Shown one piece after another: positions 43,494 to 51,516 of a stretch of 64,000 nt of DNA; within the stretch, counting starts at the first letter, position 1; the number at the start of each line of letters is the position of its first letter. The notes under the pieces were generated by a model. That model ran no database searches, was not told the origin of the DNA, and saw nothing but the letters and a program-made list of their open reading frames with translations. Origin of the DNA: Prevotellaceae bacterium UBA2738 (GTDB lineage: Bacteria > Bacteroidota > Bacteroidia > Bacteroidales > Bacteroidaceae). The position numbers and the translations under genes are program-made. The stretch is taken from the NCBI GenBank assembly GCA_002353585.1, contig DEJW01000005.1, positions 20,424-84,423 of the forward strand, in the 5' to 3' direction.

Positions 43494-44627
43494 TTATCTG
43501 TTTTTATACATATTCTCGTAATACTTCTCGTAATCGCCAGAAGTTACGTTCTTCATCCATGCCTCGTTGTCGAGGTACCACTTCACGGTCTTCTCTATGC
43601 CCTCCTCAAACTGCAGGCTTGGTTCCCAACCGAGTTCCTTCTGCAACTTGGTTGAGTCGATAGCATAGCGGGCATCATGTCCCAAGCGGTCGGTAACGTA
43701 GGTGATGAGGTTCATATCCTCACCCTCTGCCCTGCCGAGCAGGCGGTCAACGGTCTTGATGACGGTCTTGATGATGTCGATATTCTTCCACTCGTTGAAA
43801 CCACCAATGTTGTATGTCTCAGCAATCTTTCCCTTATGGAATATCACGTCGATAGCCCTTGCGTGGTCTTCCACATAGAGCCAGTCGCGCACGTTCTCGC
43901 CCTTGCCATATACTGGCAGAGGTTTCTTGTTCCTTATATTATTTATAAATAAAGGTATAAGTTTCTCTGGGAACTGGTAAGGACCATAGTTGTTAGAGCA
44001 ATTGGTAACAATCGTAGGCATACCGTAGGTATCGTGGAAAGCGCGGACAAAGTGGTCTGAGCTTGCCTTTGAGGCTGAATAAGGTGAGTGAGGGTTATAC
44101 TTCGTGGTCTCATAGAAGAAATCCTTGCCATAAGCCAGGTGGTGCTCACTCGAACTTGCTGTAGTAGTAAATGGTGGCTCTATGCCCTCTGGGTTTGTCA
44201 TCTGCAAGGCACCATACACCTCATCGGTTGAGATGTGGTAAAAGCGCTTGCCCTCGTATTTCTCTGACAACGACTCCCAATAGAGCTTTGCTGCCTGCAG
44301 CAGGGTCAGCGTTCCCATCACGTTGGTACGGGCAAAGGTGAACGGGTCTTTGATGCTACGGTCAACGTGACTTTCAGCAGCCAGATGTATTATACCGTCT
44401 ATCTTCTCGTCCTGCATCAGTTTGTAGAAAGCATCAAAATCGCAGATGTCCATCCTCACAAACTTATAGTTGGGCTTCGTCTCCACATCCTTCAGGTTTT
44501 CGAGATTACCTGCATAGGTTAGTTTGTCGAGGTTTATGATGTTATACTCAGGATACTTATTCACGAATAGACGTACCACATGACTGCCTATAAAGCCTGC
44601 TCCGCCTGTTATTACAATATTCTTCAT
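43494..44627 (-). CDS. rfbB: dTDP-glucose 4,6-dehydratase
   Basis: 377 residues, SDR fold. NAD loop TGGAGFIGSHVVRLF near 7-21, catalytic THR/YxxxK region HISTDEVYGAL near 137-147 and SPYSASKASSDHFVRAF near 185-201, then NNYGPYQFPEKLIPLFI and NVRDWLYVEDHARAID. It converts dTDP-glucose to dTDP-4-keto-6-deoxyglucose, the first dedicated step to dTDP-rhamnose. Longer than many homologues because of an insertion near 150-185. It lies with rfbC and rfbD; no rfbA is in this window. It is 8 bases from ffh. Confidence 0.95.
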   Translation of the reverse strand: MKNIVITGGAGFIGSHVVRLFVNKYPEYNIINLDKLTYAGNLENLKDVETKPNYKFVRMDICDFDAFYKLMQDEKIDGIIHLAAESHVDRSIKDPFTFARTNVMGTLTLLQAAKLYWESLSEKYEGKRFYHISTDEVYGALQMTNPEGIEPPFTTTASSSEHHLAYGKDFFYETTKYNPHSPYSASKASSDHFVRAFHDTYGMPTIVTNCSNNYGPYQFPEKLIPLFINNIRNKKPLPVYGKGENVRDWLYVEDHARAIDVIFHKGKIAETYNIGGFNEWKNIDIIKTVIKTVDRLLGRAEGEDMNLITYVTDRLGHDARYAIDSTKLQKELGWEPSLQFEEGIEKTVKWYLDNEAWMKNVTSGDYEKYYENMYKNR

Positions 44628-44655
44628 ATTCAGTGAATTGATGTTCTTTATTCGT

Positions 44656-45240
44656 TTAATACAGACTCACATTGATGTCGAATGGTGAATCAAAATCCTT
44701 CAGCAGGGCGTGCTTGGTGTCTTTATCTGACAGCAACACCTTGTCTGTAGGTATCTTCCAGTCTATGCCCAGACTATCGTCGGCTATTGATATGCCACCG
44801 TCAGCCTCAGGATGATAGAACTCATCACATTTGTATTGGAAAATGGCAATGTCAGAGAGTACGGCAAAGCCATGAGCAAAACCTCTCGGCACAAAGAACT
44901 GGCGATGGTTGTCTTCAGTCAGCTCTACAGCTACATGCTTGCCGTATGTAGGTGAGCCCTTACGTATGTCAACAGCCACATCGAGCACCTTGCCACGAAC
45001 GCAACGCACCAGCTTTGACTGGGTGTATGGCGGACGCTGGAAATGCAGTCCTCGCATCACTCCGTATGACGACATTGACTCGTTGTCTTGCACGAAGTTG
45101 ATAGTGTGACCCAGAATGGTTGCCACCTTCTCATCAAACTCCCTCTGTGAGAATGACTCAAAAAAGTACCCTCGCGCGTCCTTAAACACACGGGGTTCTA
45201 TTATCAATACATCCTTTATTTCAGTCTGTATAACTTCCAT
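44656..45240 (-). CDS. rfbC: dTDP-4-dehydrorhamnose 3,5-epimerase
   Basis: 194 residues, cupin-type barrel. Recognised by VFKDARGYFFESFSQREFDE near 18-37, QDNESMSSYGVMRGLHFQRPPYTQSKLVRCVRG-type core with the catalytic His near 66-67, DVAVDIRKGSPTYGKH, and FVPRGFAHGFAVLSDIAIFQYKCDEFY with the second His. It epimerises C3 and C5 of the 4-keto sugar. Spaced 28 bases from rfbB and 25 from rfbD, so the three form one operon for cell-surface rhamnose. Confidence 0.95.
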   Translation of the reverse strand: MEVIQTEIKDVLIIEPRVFKDARGYFFESFSQREFDEKVATILGHTINFVQDNESMSSYGVMRGLHFQRPPYTQSKLVRCVRGKVLDVAVDIRKGSPTYGKHVAVELTEDNHRQFFVPRGFAHGFAVLSDIAIFQYKCDEFYHPEADGGISIADDSLGIDWKIPTDKVLLSDKDTKHALLKDFDSPFDINVSLY

Positions 45241-45265
45241 TTTCTCTCGTTTTATAGCCGAAATC

Positions 45266-46195
45266 TTACTTTTTCATAAGATGTTTCATACATTTCCTCA
45301 AGGAATGAGTCCAGTAAGGCACCTTCACGTCAAATGACTGCTTTACCTTAGTCTTGTCGAGCACAGAATATGGCGGACGCTTCACTGGTGAAGGGAACTC
45401 GTCGCTGTGGCAGGGCTGTATGTCGCAATCCTTGTTGCCTGCTATATCGGCTATCTTCATGGCGAAATCGAACCAAGAGCATACACCCTCGTTGGTATAG
45501 TTATAAATGCCGTTCTTGGAGTATTTCCTTGCACCTGTTGATGCCCCTTCCTCAGCAGTCTCTATCTTGTAGTCGAACAGTATTCGCATGATAGCCTCTG
45601 CCAGGTCGCCAGCGTAGGTAGGAGTGCCAACCTGGTCGAACACCACGTTCAGCGAAGGTCTTGTGGCAGTGAGGTTCATCATGGTCTTTACGAAGTTCTT
45701 ACCATATTCAGAATACAGCCAAGCCGTACGTATTATAACATAGTTCACGCCTGTAGCGATGATGTTCTTCTCACCATCCAACTTGGTCTTACCATACACA
45801 CCTGTAGGCTTGCCTTTCATATCCTCTGTGCAAGGCAGGTTGTTTGCTTCGCCGCCAAACACGTAGTCGGTACTGATATGGAGCAGCATACCCTTTGCCT
45901 TTTTCATCACCTGTGCAAGCAGTTTGGGTGCTTCGGCATTGAGCTTATGGCATAGTTCCTCGTCACTCTCAGCCTTGTCCACATTGGTGTATGCGGCACA
46001 GTTTACTATTACGTCGATGCCGTTATCTTTCACCATCTTGGTTACGGCATCCACGTCTGTTATGTCAAGCTTTATGGTCTCCACGCCATCCTGCTCTACC
46101 AGGTCGGTAAAGAAGAATGTGTTGCTTGACCTTCTTGCCTTCAGGCGTATCTCGTTGCCTAACTGTCCGTTAGCTCCTGTTACAAGTATTTTCAT
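45266..46195 (-). CDS. rfbD: dTDP-4-dehydrorhamnose reductase
   Basis: 309 residues from the ATG at 46195; two upstream codons (GTG ATT) extend the frame but are less likely. Opening MKILVTGANGQLGNEIRL is the NAD(P) loop; NCAAYTNVDKAESDEELCHKLN and HISTDYVFGG with Tyr/Lys catalytic pair near 130-148 (GVYGKTKLDGEKNI) are classic for RfbD. An extended EEGASTGARKYSKNG insert is seen near 222-240. It makes dTDP-L-rhamnose. nadC begins upstream 14 bases away. Confidence 0.95.
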   Translation of the reverse strand: MKILVTGANGQLGNEIRLKARRSSNTFFFTDLVEQDGVETIKLDITDVDAVTKMVKDNGIDVIVNCAAYTNVDKAESDEELCHKLNAEAPKLLAQVMKKAKGMLLHISTDYVFGGEANNLPCTEDMKGKPTGVYGKTKLDGEKNIIATGVNYVIIRTAWLYSEYGKNFVKTMMNLTATRPSLNVVFDQVGTPTYAGDLAEAIMRILFDYKIETAEEGASTGARKYSKNGIYNYTNEGVCSWFDFAMKIADIAGNKDCDIQPCHSDEFPSPVKRPPYSVLDKTKVKQSFDVKVPYWTHSLRKCMKHLMKK

Positions 46196-46209
46196 AATCA
46201 CCTCCTTTG

Positions 46210-47082
46210 TTATACAGCCTTGAATGATAAGTCTAATCCCTTCACGCTATGGGTCAGTGCGCCGAATGATATGAAGTCAACGCCAGCCTTAGCGTATGGT
46301 ACCATAGTCTCGAATGTGATGCCTCCTGATGATTCCGTCTCGCACTGGTGGTTTACTATCTCCACTGCCTTCTTGGTGTCTTCAGGTGTGAAGTTGTCAA
46401 ACATTATGCGGTCGGGCTTCTCGGCAAGAGCCTGCTCCAGTTCCTCAAAGTTGCGCACCTCCACCTCTATCTTGAGGTCTTTGCCCTTCTCCTTGCAATA
46501 TTGCTTGGCGCGTGATACGGCATTGTGTATGCCACCAGCAAAGTCTATGTGGTTGTCCTTGAGCAGTATCATGTCAAAGAGTCCGATGCGGTGGTTCATT
46601 CCTCCACCTATCTTCACAGCCTCTTTCTCCAGCATACGCATTCCAGGGGTTGTCTTGCGTGTGTCGAGCACACGGGTCTTGGTGCCTGCATCTATCAGTG
46701 CCTGCTGGTATTTGTGGGTCATAGTGGCTATGCCGCTCATGCGCTGCATGATGTTGAGCATCAGGCGCTCTGTCTGCAACAGACTCTGCACCTTACCACT
46801 TACTATCATCGCCACATCGCCCTTCTTCACCTCGGCGCCATCGTTTATCAGCACCTCCACCTCCAGTGTGGGGTCAAAGCGACGGAACACCTCCTTAGCC
46901 ACCTCTATGCCAGCCAGTATGCCATCTTCCTTCACCAGCAGGCGACTCTTGCCCATAGCGTCGGCAGGTATGCAACTCAGCGTGGTGTGGTCGCCATCGC
47001 CTATATCCTCGGCAAAACTCAGGTCTATGAGTTTGTCGGTCAGTTCCTTCACTGTATGTTGATATAATTGGCTGTGATCCAT
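46210..47082 (-). CDS. nadC: Nicotinate-nucleotide pyrophosphorylase (quinolinate phosphoribosyltransferase)
   Basis: 290 residues. Blocks: AEDIGDGDHTTL near 25-36, LLVKEDGILAGIEVA, QTERLMLNIMQRMSGIATMT near 107-126, RVLDTRKTTPGMRMLEKEAVKIGGGMNHR near 137-165 (PRPP and quinolinate binding), and DMILLKDNHIDFAGG. It converts quinolinate and PRPP to NaMN in NAD synthesis. No nadA or nadB lies here. The 54-base gap upstream, to the porin-like gene, is made of TTTTGAAC/CTCTTGAAC words. Confidence 0.96.
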   Translation of the reverse strand: MDHSQLYQHTVKELTDKLIDLSFAEDIGDGDHTTLSCIPADAMGKSRLLVKEDGILAGIEVAKEVFRRFDPTLEVEVLINDGAEVKKGDVAMIVSGKVQSLLQTERLMLNIMQRMSGIATMTHKYQQALIDAGTKTRVLDTRKTTPGMRMLEKEAVKIGGGMNHRIGLFDMILLKDNHIDFAGGIHNAVSRAKQYCKEKGKDLKIEVEVRNFEELEQALAEKPDRIMFDNFTPEDTKKAVEIVNHQCETESSGGITFETMVPYAKAGVDFISFGALTHSVKGLDLSFKAV

Positions 47083-47136
47083 AACTTTTTGAACCCTTTT
47101 GAACTATTGAACCCTTTTAACTCTTGAACTCTTGAA
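47083..47136. repeat. TTTTGAAC-type tandem words
   Basis: The gap between nadC and the porin-like gene consists of CTTTTGAAC/CTCTTGAAC words repeated about six times with small changes. The same family occurs near 32975-33006 and 41150-41186 and, in frame, at 50530-50567. Confidence 0.75.
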
Positions 47137-47661
47137 CTACTTAAACGCCTCTTTTACAGAGTTCTGTATCTTGTTCTTTGGCAGGTAGATGCCCAGTCCT
47201 ACCTTTATACCGATAGTAGAACGGTTCTTGTGGTCGCTCAGGCTCTGCTCATAGTAGAGAGCTGGCTCAATAGTCAGCGAATGGCTAACGAAGAAAGCAT
47301 AGCCAATCTCCAATGCTGGCATGAAGTCGTTGTAGCTCTTTGTCTCATGCACATAGTTGCCGTTCAAACCAAGGAACAGACCATTCTGCACGATATAGTA
47401 ACGTCCGCCGACACCTATTTTCAGGTCGTTAACCTTTGACTCGCCGATGTGTTGGTAACCCACCTGACCGAAGAGTAGCCAGTTATCCTTAATAAACTGA
47501 CCTGCACGAGCCTCTACGCCGATGTTCCATTTCTTGGCACCGTTATAGTTCAGGTCAAGACCTGTAACTGAAGCACCAATGAAGGTTTTACCACTCTCAA
47601 ACTGTGCGTTTGCAACTGTTGTAATTGCCATCATGGCAATCATCATCAACAACTTTTTCAT
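47137..47661 (-). CDS. Small outer-membrane beta-barrel protein
   Basis: 174 residues with a signal peptide (1-19, MKKLLMMIAMMAITTVANA). The rest alternates in a barrel pattern: FIGASVTGLDLNYNG, WNIGVEARAGQFIKDNWLLFGQVGYQHIG, LKIGVGGRYYIVQNGLFLGLNGNYVHE, ALEIGYAFFVSHSLTIEPALYYEQSL, GIKVGLGIYLPK. About eight strands suggest an OmpA-like or OmpW-like porin. Substrate unknown. It stands alone between nadC and cstA. Confidence 0.8.
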   Translation of the reverse strand: MKKLLMMIAMMAITTVANAQFESGKTFIGASVTGLDLNYNGAKKWNIGVEARAGQFIKDNWLLFGQVGYQHIGESKVNDLKIGVGGRYYIVQNGLFLGLNGNYVHETKSYNDFMPALEIGYAFFVSHSLTIEPALYYEQSLSDHKNRSTIGIKVGLGIYLPKNKIQNSVKEAFK

Positions 47662-47695
47662 AATACTTTATATTTTTTAATTATCATTTTTTCAA

Positions 47696-49234
47696 TTATC
47701 TCACCCTCTCACCATATTTATTGGTCTTGTGCAGGGTGATGAACTTCTTGTTATACCAGATGAAGAATGAAAGCAGACAGATTACAGAAACCAATGCTCC
47801 TATCGGGTAGCCGTATTCCACAGGCATTCCTATGGCATCCTTGCTTACGCAGAGGAAGGTAGCACATACGCAGGTCATGAAGATGGCTGGTATCATGGTG
47901 ATGATGAACAGCTTATGCTTCAGAGCCAGATAAACCGTGATAGCCCACAGGGTGAATACCGACAGCGTCTGGTTAGCCCATCCGAAGTATTTCCATATTG
48001 TGTTGAAAGAGTCAGGGTTGTCAAGTTGCCATACGAGCAATGCTATGGATGCAGCAAACAAAGGAGCGCTGACCATCAGTCGTTTGCCGACAGGTCTCTG
48101 GTCTATGTGCAGAGCATCGGCAACTATCAGTCGCGCAGAACGCAGAGCCGTATCGCCGCTGGTGATAGGTGCTGCCACCACACCGAGTATGGCGAGTATG
48201 CCACCTACTACGCCCAGCCATCCCTCACACACGGTCATCACCACCTTAGGGGCTGGGAAGAACTGTGTCACGGTGCGCTCCGACTGCCCTGTAAACTCAG
48301 CTACCATCTCAGGTGTGCACACCTCGCGCCAACCCTCGTTGTAGAAGAACCAGCTGCTTACCGTTGCCCAGATGAGTGCCACGATGCCCTCTGTTATCAT
48401 TGAACCATAGAATATAGGTCTGCCGAGCATCTCCGACTTCATGCAGCGAGCCATCAGCGGACTCTGTGTAGCGTGGAAACCTGAGATAGCGCCACATGCG
48501 ATGGTTATGAACAGAGCAGGATAGATTGGGTCAGGATTGGTGATGCCGATTTCAGGTCCCATATTATGCAATCCGTCCCACACCTCAGGTATTGCAGGCC
48601 ATCTCATGAAGAGCAGCACCATCAGTGCCAGTGCCATGAATATCAGTGAGATAGCAAAGAGCGGATAAATCTTGCCGATAATCTTATCTACTGGCATCAT
48701 AGTTGCTATGATGTAATAGAAGAATATCACGCATATCCATACCAGCAGGTTGTCGAATCCGCCTACTGAAACTACCATATTGTTGATGAGCGAAGCAGGA
48801 GCGCTAACGAATACGGCACCCACCAGTATCAGCAACATCACGGCAAAGAAGAGCATCAGCTTTCTCATGGCGCTGCCCAGGTACTGACCCACGATGTCAG
48901 GCAGTCCGATGCCACCCTTTCTCAGACTTATCATGCCGCTGAGGTAGTCGTGAGTAGCTCCGGCAAAGATGCAGCCGAACACTATCCACAGGTAAGCCGA
49001 GGTACCGAACCACATACCCATTATAGCACCAAAGATAGGACCTGTGCCAGCAATATTCAGGAATTGAATCATGAACACCTTCCACGTTGGAAGTGCCACG
49101 AAGTCAACGCCGTCAGCCTTGCGGATAGCTGGCGCAATCCTCCTCTTATCAGGACCAAACACCTTCTCTACGAACTTTCCGTAAATCAGAAAGCCCAAAA
49201 CCAATGCTATGAGTGATATTAGAAATGTAATCAT
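47696..49234 (-). CDS. cstA: CstA-family pyruvate/peptide transporter
   Basis: 512 residues from the Met at 49234. Met codons at 49255 and 49267 lie in or before the -7 box (49257-49264), and transcription should start near 49250, so neither could be included in the mRNA. The protein is a multi-pass membrane protein with CstA blocks: LGFLIYGKFVEKVFGPDKRR, VDFVALPTWKVFMIQFLNIAGTGPIFGAIMG, IFAGATHDYLSGMISLRKGG near the N-terminal half and SGFHATQSPLMARC, TSGDTALRSARLI later. It is shorter than E. coli CstA (about 700 residues) and ends after a hydrophobic region, as in other Bacteroidota. CstA imports pyruvate or small peptides during carbon starvation. Confidence 0.88.
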   Translation of the reverse strand: MITFLISLIALVLGFLIYGKFVEKVFGPDKRRIAPAIRKADGVDFVALPTWKVFMIQFLNIAGTGPIFGAIMGMWFGTSAYLWIVFGCIFAGATHDYLSGMISLRKGGIGLPDIVGQYLGSAMRKLMLFFAVMLLILVGAVFVSAPASLINNMVVSVGGFDNLLVWICVIFFYYIIATMMPVDKIIGKIYPLFAISLIFMALALMVLLFMRWPAIPEVWDGLHNMGPEIGITNPDPIYPALFITIACGAISGFHATQSPLMARCMKSEMLGRPIFYGSMITEGIVALIWATVSSWFFYNEGWREVCTPEMVAEFTGQSERTVTQFFPAPKVVMTVCEGWLGVVGGILAILGVVAAPITSGDTALRSARLIVADALHIDQRPVGKRLMVSAPLFAASIALLVWQLDNPDSFNTIWKYFGWANQTLSVFTLWAITVYLALKHKLFIITMIPAIFMTCVCATFLCVSKDAIGMPVEYGYPIGALVSVICLLSFFIWYNKKFITLHKTNKYGERVR

Positions 49235-49256
49235 GAGCGTATTAATATTTACCATG

Positions 49257-49264
49257 CAAAGGTA
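49257..49264 (-). promoter_or_regulatory. -7 promoter box of cstA
   Basis: TACCTTTG read leftward, two bases before an in-frame ATG (49253-49255). It decides the cstA start (see that entry). It lies back to back with the promoter at 49273-49304. Confidence 0.65.
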
Positions 49265-49272
49265 CAAAAAAA

Positions 49273-49304
49273 TTTGCTAAAACAAAAATAAAAGAGTAAC
49301 TTTG
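49273..49304 (+). promoter_or_regulatory. Promoter of the GH10-like hydrolase gene
   Basis: TTTG (49273-49276), 20 bases, TAACTTTG (49297-49304); ATG 9 bases later at 49313. Divergent from cstA, so the two promoters share a region of less than 50 bases. Confidence 0.75.
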
Positions 49305-49312
49305 TACTCGAA

Positions 49313-51028
49313 ATGAAGAAATTTTTTATCACAACACTGCTTAACACCTTTTTTCTTGCTGTTATGACGGCAGGAAACGCCCCCACCCTCAGTATATATT
49401 CTCCTGTGACGGAACCATTGCACGAAGTGCGTGCCGTATGGCTTACCACCATCGGCGGAATTGACTGGCCACACTCCTATGCCCAGCCTTACCAGCCCCG
49501 TTCGGTGGAGGTGCAGCAACACGAGCTGTGCCAGATACTTGACCGCTTGGTCAAGGCAAATATCAATACCGTAATAATACAGACGCGCATCAGAGCTACC
49601 ACCATATTCCCTTCTGACATGGAGCCTTGGGACGGCTGTCTGAGCGGCAAACCAGGTCAGTCGCCTGGCTACGATGCCCTTGCCTTTGCTATCGACGAGT
49701 GTCACAAGCGCGGACTGAAGGTGCACGCCTGGGTGGTCACCATACCTTGCGGCAAGTGGAACGGAGCAGGATGCAAGAACCTGCGCAAAACCCACCCCGA
49801 ACTGCTGAAGAGGATTGGCGAGGACGGTTTCCTCAACCCTGAGAATCCCGGCACAGCCGACTATCTGGCTCGCTTCTGCGGCGACCTTGCCAGCCGTTAC
49901 GATATCGACGGCATACACCTCGACTACATACGCTATCCCGACTCATGGGGCAAGATAGGCAATAGGGAGCGCGGATGCGACAATATAACACGCATAGTAA
50001 GGGCTATAGCCAGTGAGGTGAGAGACATAAAGCCTTGGGTGCAGATGTCTTGTTCGCCAGTGGGCAAATATGCCGACACCAAGCGCCAGTGGTCTCACGG
50101 CTGGAACGCCCGCGATGCAGTCTGTCAGGATGTACACCTGTGGCTCAAGGAGGGACTGATGGATGCTATCTACCCTATGATGTATTTCAAAAACGAGAAT
50201 TTCTATCCCTTCGCCATCGACTGGCAGGAGCGTTCTGAGGGCAGGATTGTGGCTCCGGGACTGGGCATATACTTCATGCATCCTCGCGAGAAGAACTGGC
50301 TGCTCACCGACATCACTCGCCAGTTCCACGTGTTGCGTCAGTTTGGCATGGGCAACTGCATGTTCCGCTCCAAATTCTTTACCGACAACACAAAGGGGCT
50401 CTACAACTACTTTGCCGATGGTTTTGCCTCTCTGCCAGCCCTGCAGCCTGCTATGACGTGGCTCAGCAACGTGAAGCCTGCCAGCCCCTCATACGTCCAT
50501 TTTACTGGCAATGTGGTAAGTTGGGGAGAAGAGGTTCAAGGGTTCAAGGGTTCAAGGGTTCAAGATGTTACTTACAACCTCTACGGCTCTGACGTGATGC
50601 CAGTAGATGTGAGCAAGGCTGAGAACCTGTTGGCAGCCAATCTTACCGACAGGCAGATAAACGTAGGCAATACGGGCGCGATACGCTACTTCGCCGTTAC
50701 GGCAACCGACCGCTATGGCAATGAGTCAAAGCCTACTTTCTCATACGCCACTGGGCATGATGAACACCCCGTTCCCTCTGCTCCCACCATGCTACCCTAC
50801 TCTAACGGCGTGGTGACGCTCAATGGCACAGATGCTTCAGCAGGCAAACTGATGATTGTAACCTCTGCCTACGGCAACGACATCTGCTCGGCTATCGTCA
50901 GCCGCTATGCTGGCAACACCACCATCCGCACGGGCAAGCTCTCTGCAGGACTGTATAAGGTATATACCATTTACAAGAAAGGTCACCGCCACCTCCTGGG
51001 CTATTTTGCCGTGGATGTAGACAGGTAG
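49313..51028 (+). CDS. Glycosyl-hydrolase-like family 10 (DUF187-type) exported protein
   Basis: 571 residues with a hydrophobic signal region (KKFFITTLLNTFFLAVMTAG). The GHL10 core is evident: EVRAVWLTTIGGIDWPHSY near 39-57, LVKANINTVIIQTRIRATTIFPS, YDALAFAIDECHKRGLKVHAWV near 122-143, NPENPGTADYLARFCGDLASRYDIDGIHLDYIRYP near 180-214, and DAIYPMMYFKNENFYPFAID. A fibronectin-like C-terminal part follows (NLYGSDVMPVDVSKAENL, near 420-570). In the middle, near 406-416, the DNA words GGTTCAAG repeat in frame and encode VQGFKGSRVQ. It probably acts on cell-surface or dietary glycans. Confidence 0.85.
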   Translation: MKKFFITTLLNTFFLAVMTAGNAPTLSIYSPVTEPLHEVRAVWLTTIGGIDWPHSYAQPYQPRSVEVQQHELCQILDRLVKANINTVIIQTRIRATTIFPSDMEPWDGCLSGKPGQSPGYDALAFAIDECHKRGLKVHAWVVTIPCGKWNGAGCKNLRKTHPELLKRIGEDGFLNPENPGTADYLARFCGDLASRYDIDGIHLDYIRYPDSWGKIGNRERGCDNITRIVRAIASEVRDIKPWVQMSCSPVGKYADTKRQWSHGWNARDAVCQDVHLWLKEGLMDAIYPMMYFKNENFYPFAIDWQERSEGRIVAPGLGIYFMHPREKNWLLTDITRQFHVLRQFGMGNCMFRSKFFTDNTKGLYNYFADGFASLPALQPAMTWLSNVKPASPSYVHFTGNVVSWGEEVQGFKGSRVQDVTYNLYGSDVMPVDVSKAENLLAANLTDRQINVGNTGAIRYFAVTATDRYGNESKPTFSYATGHDEHPVPSAPTMLPYSNGVVTLNGTDASAGKLMIVTSAYGNDICSAIVSRYAGNTTIRTGKLSAGLYKVYTIYKKGHRHLLGYFAVDVDR

Positions 51029-51138
51029 ACATGGAGACAATAGACAATAAGGTGGTTGCAACATACCAAAGATAAGAAACTGATGACACATTGTAAAATA
51101 TTAAGGGTAAATATGAACAAAGTGTAAGTAGTATAATT

Positions 51139-51180
51139 TAATATCATATTATTATATAATTATATAATAATATGATATTA
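51139..51180. repeat. Perfect 42-bp A/T palindrome
   Basis: 21-base arms TAATATCATATTATTATATAA and its exact complement, with no spacer. It lies in a gene-free region and could extrude a cruciform. Such long, spacer-free palindromes are usually unstable in bacteria. Confidence 0.9.
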
Positions 51181-51321
51181 CCCATAGTCAGCACCCTCCT
51201 CTCAGCAACTCGTCACGTGCTTATTGTCTATTGTCTACGTGTCTCCGTCTCCAAAATAGGTGTAAGTGCCACAAATGTTAAAAACCCCGTCGCATTTTCC
51301 ACCAATTTCGCCTCAAAACAT

Positions 51322-51400
51322 AAAAGCAATACTTTTAGGTGGTAAAAGCATTACTTCTACAGCTAAAAGCATTACTTCTGCATCCAAAAGTAATGCTTTT
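51322..51400. repeat. Array of four 15-bp near-palindromes
   Basis: AAAAGCAATACTTTT (51322), AAAAGCATTACTTCT (51344), AAAAGCATTACTTCT (51365) and AAAAGTAATGCTTTT (51386): spacings 22, 21, 21. They belong to the same family as the array at 25468-25524, with orientation reversed for most units. Confidence 0.85.
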
Positions 51401-51453
51401 ACATCACCCCCTCGCAAGCCCCATAAACACTGGGCTCACGCGAATGTTAAATA

Positions 51454-51486
51454 CCCCGTTTTACTTGCGTGAACGGGGCTTTTTTG
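51454..51486 (+). terminator. Hairpin terminator-like structure
   Basis: CCCCGTT (51454-51460) and AACGGGG (51472-51478) with an 11-base loop, followed by CTTTTTTG. A larger weak pairing CACGC/GCGTG encloses it. It points rightward and may stop the palindrome-region transcript from entering the helicase gene, or simply be part of the repeat element. Confidence 0.6.
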
Positions 51487-51516
51487 TTAACTTTGTACAC
51501 AGAAAAAACGGGGAGA

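Larger units (their letters stand above)
51029..51516. other. Intergenic region between GHL10 and the DEAD-box helicase, built from inverted repeats
   Basis: No gene. It holds 17-bp perfect arms of AGACAATAGACAATAAG at 51035-51051 and, inverted, at 51220-51236; a perfect 42-bp palindrome in between (51139-51180); the array of four near-palindromes (51322-51400); direct AATGTTAAAxACCCCGT words near 51275 and 51443; and a terminator hairpin at 51454-51486. Confidence 0.7.

Noticed and set aside
46196..46201. GTG-ATT start two codons before the rfbD ATG
   Set aside because: The conserved MKILVTGANG begins at the ATG.
46220..47062. Long plus-strand open frame opposite nadC
   Set aside because: It is the antisense shadow of a clear nadC gene; the protein has no family features.
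51488..51495. Rightward promoter TAACTTTG after the terminator hairpin
   Set aside because: It points into the convergent end of the DEAD-box gene, with no plus-strand gene behind it; the -33 box is imperfect.
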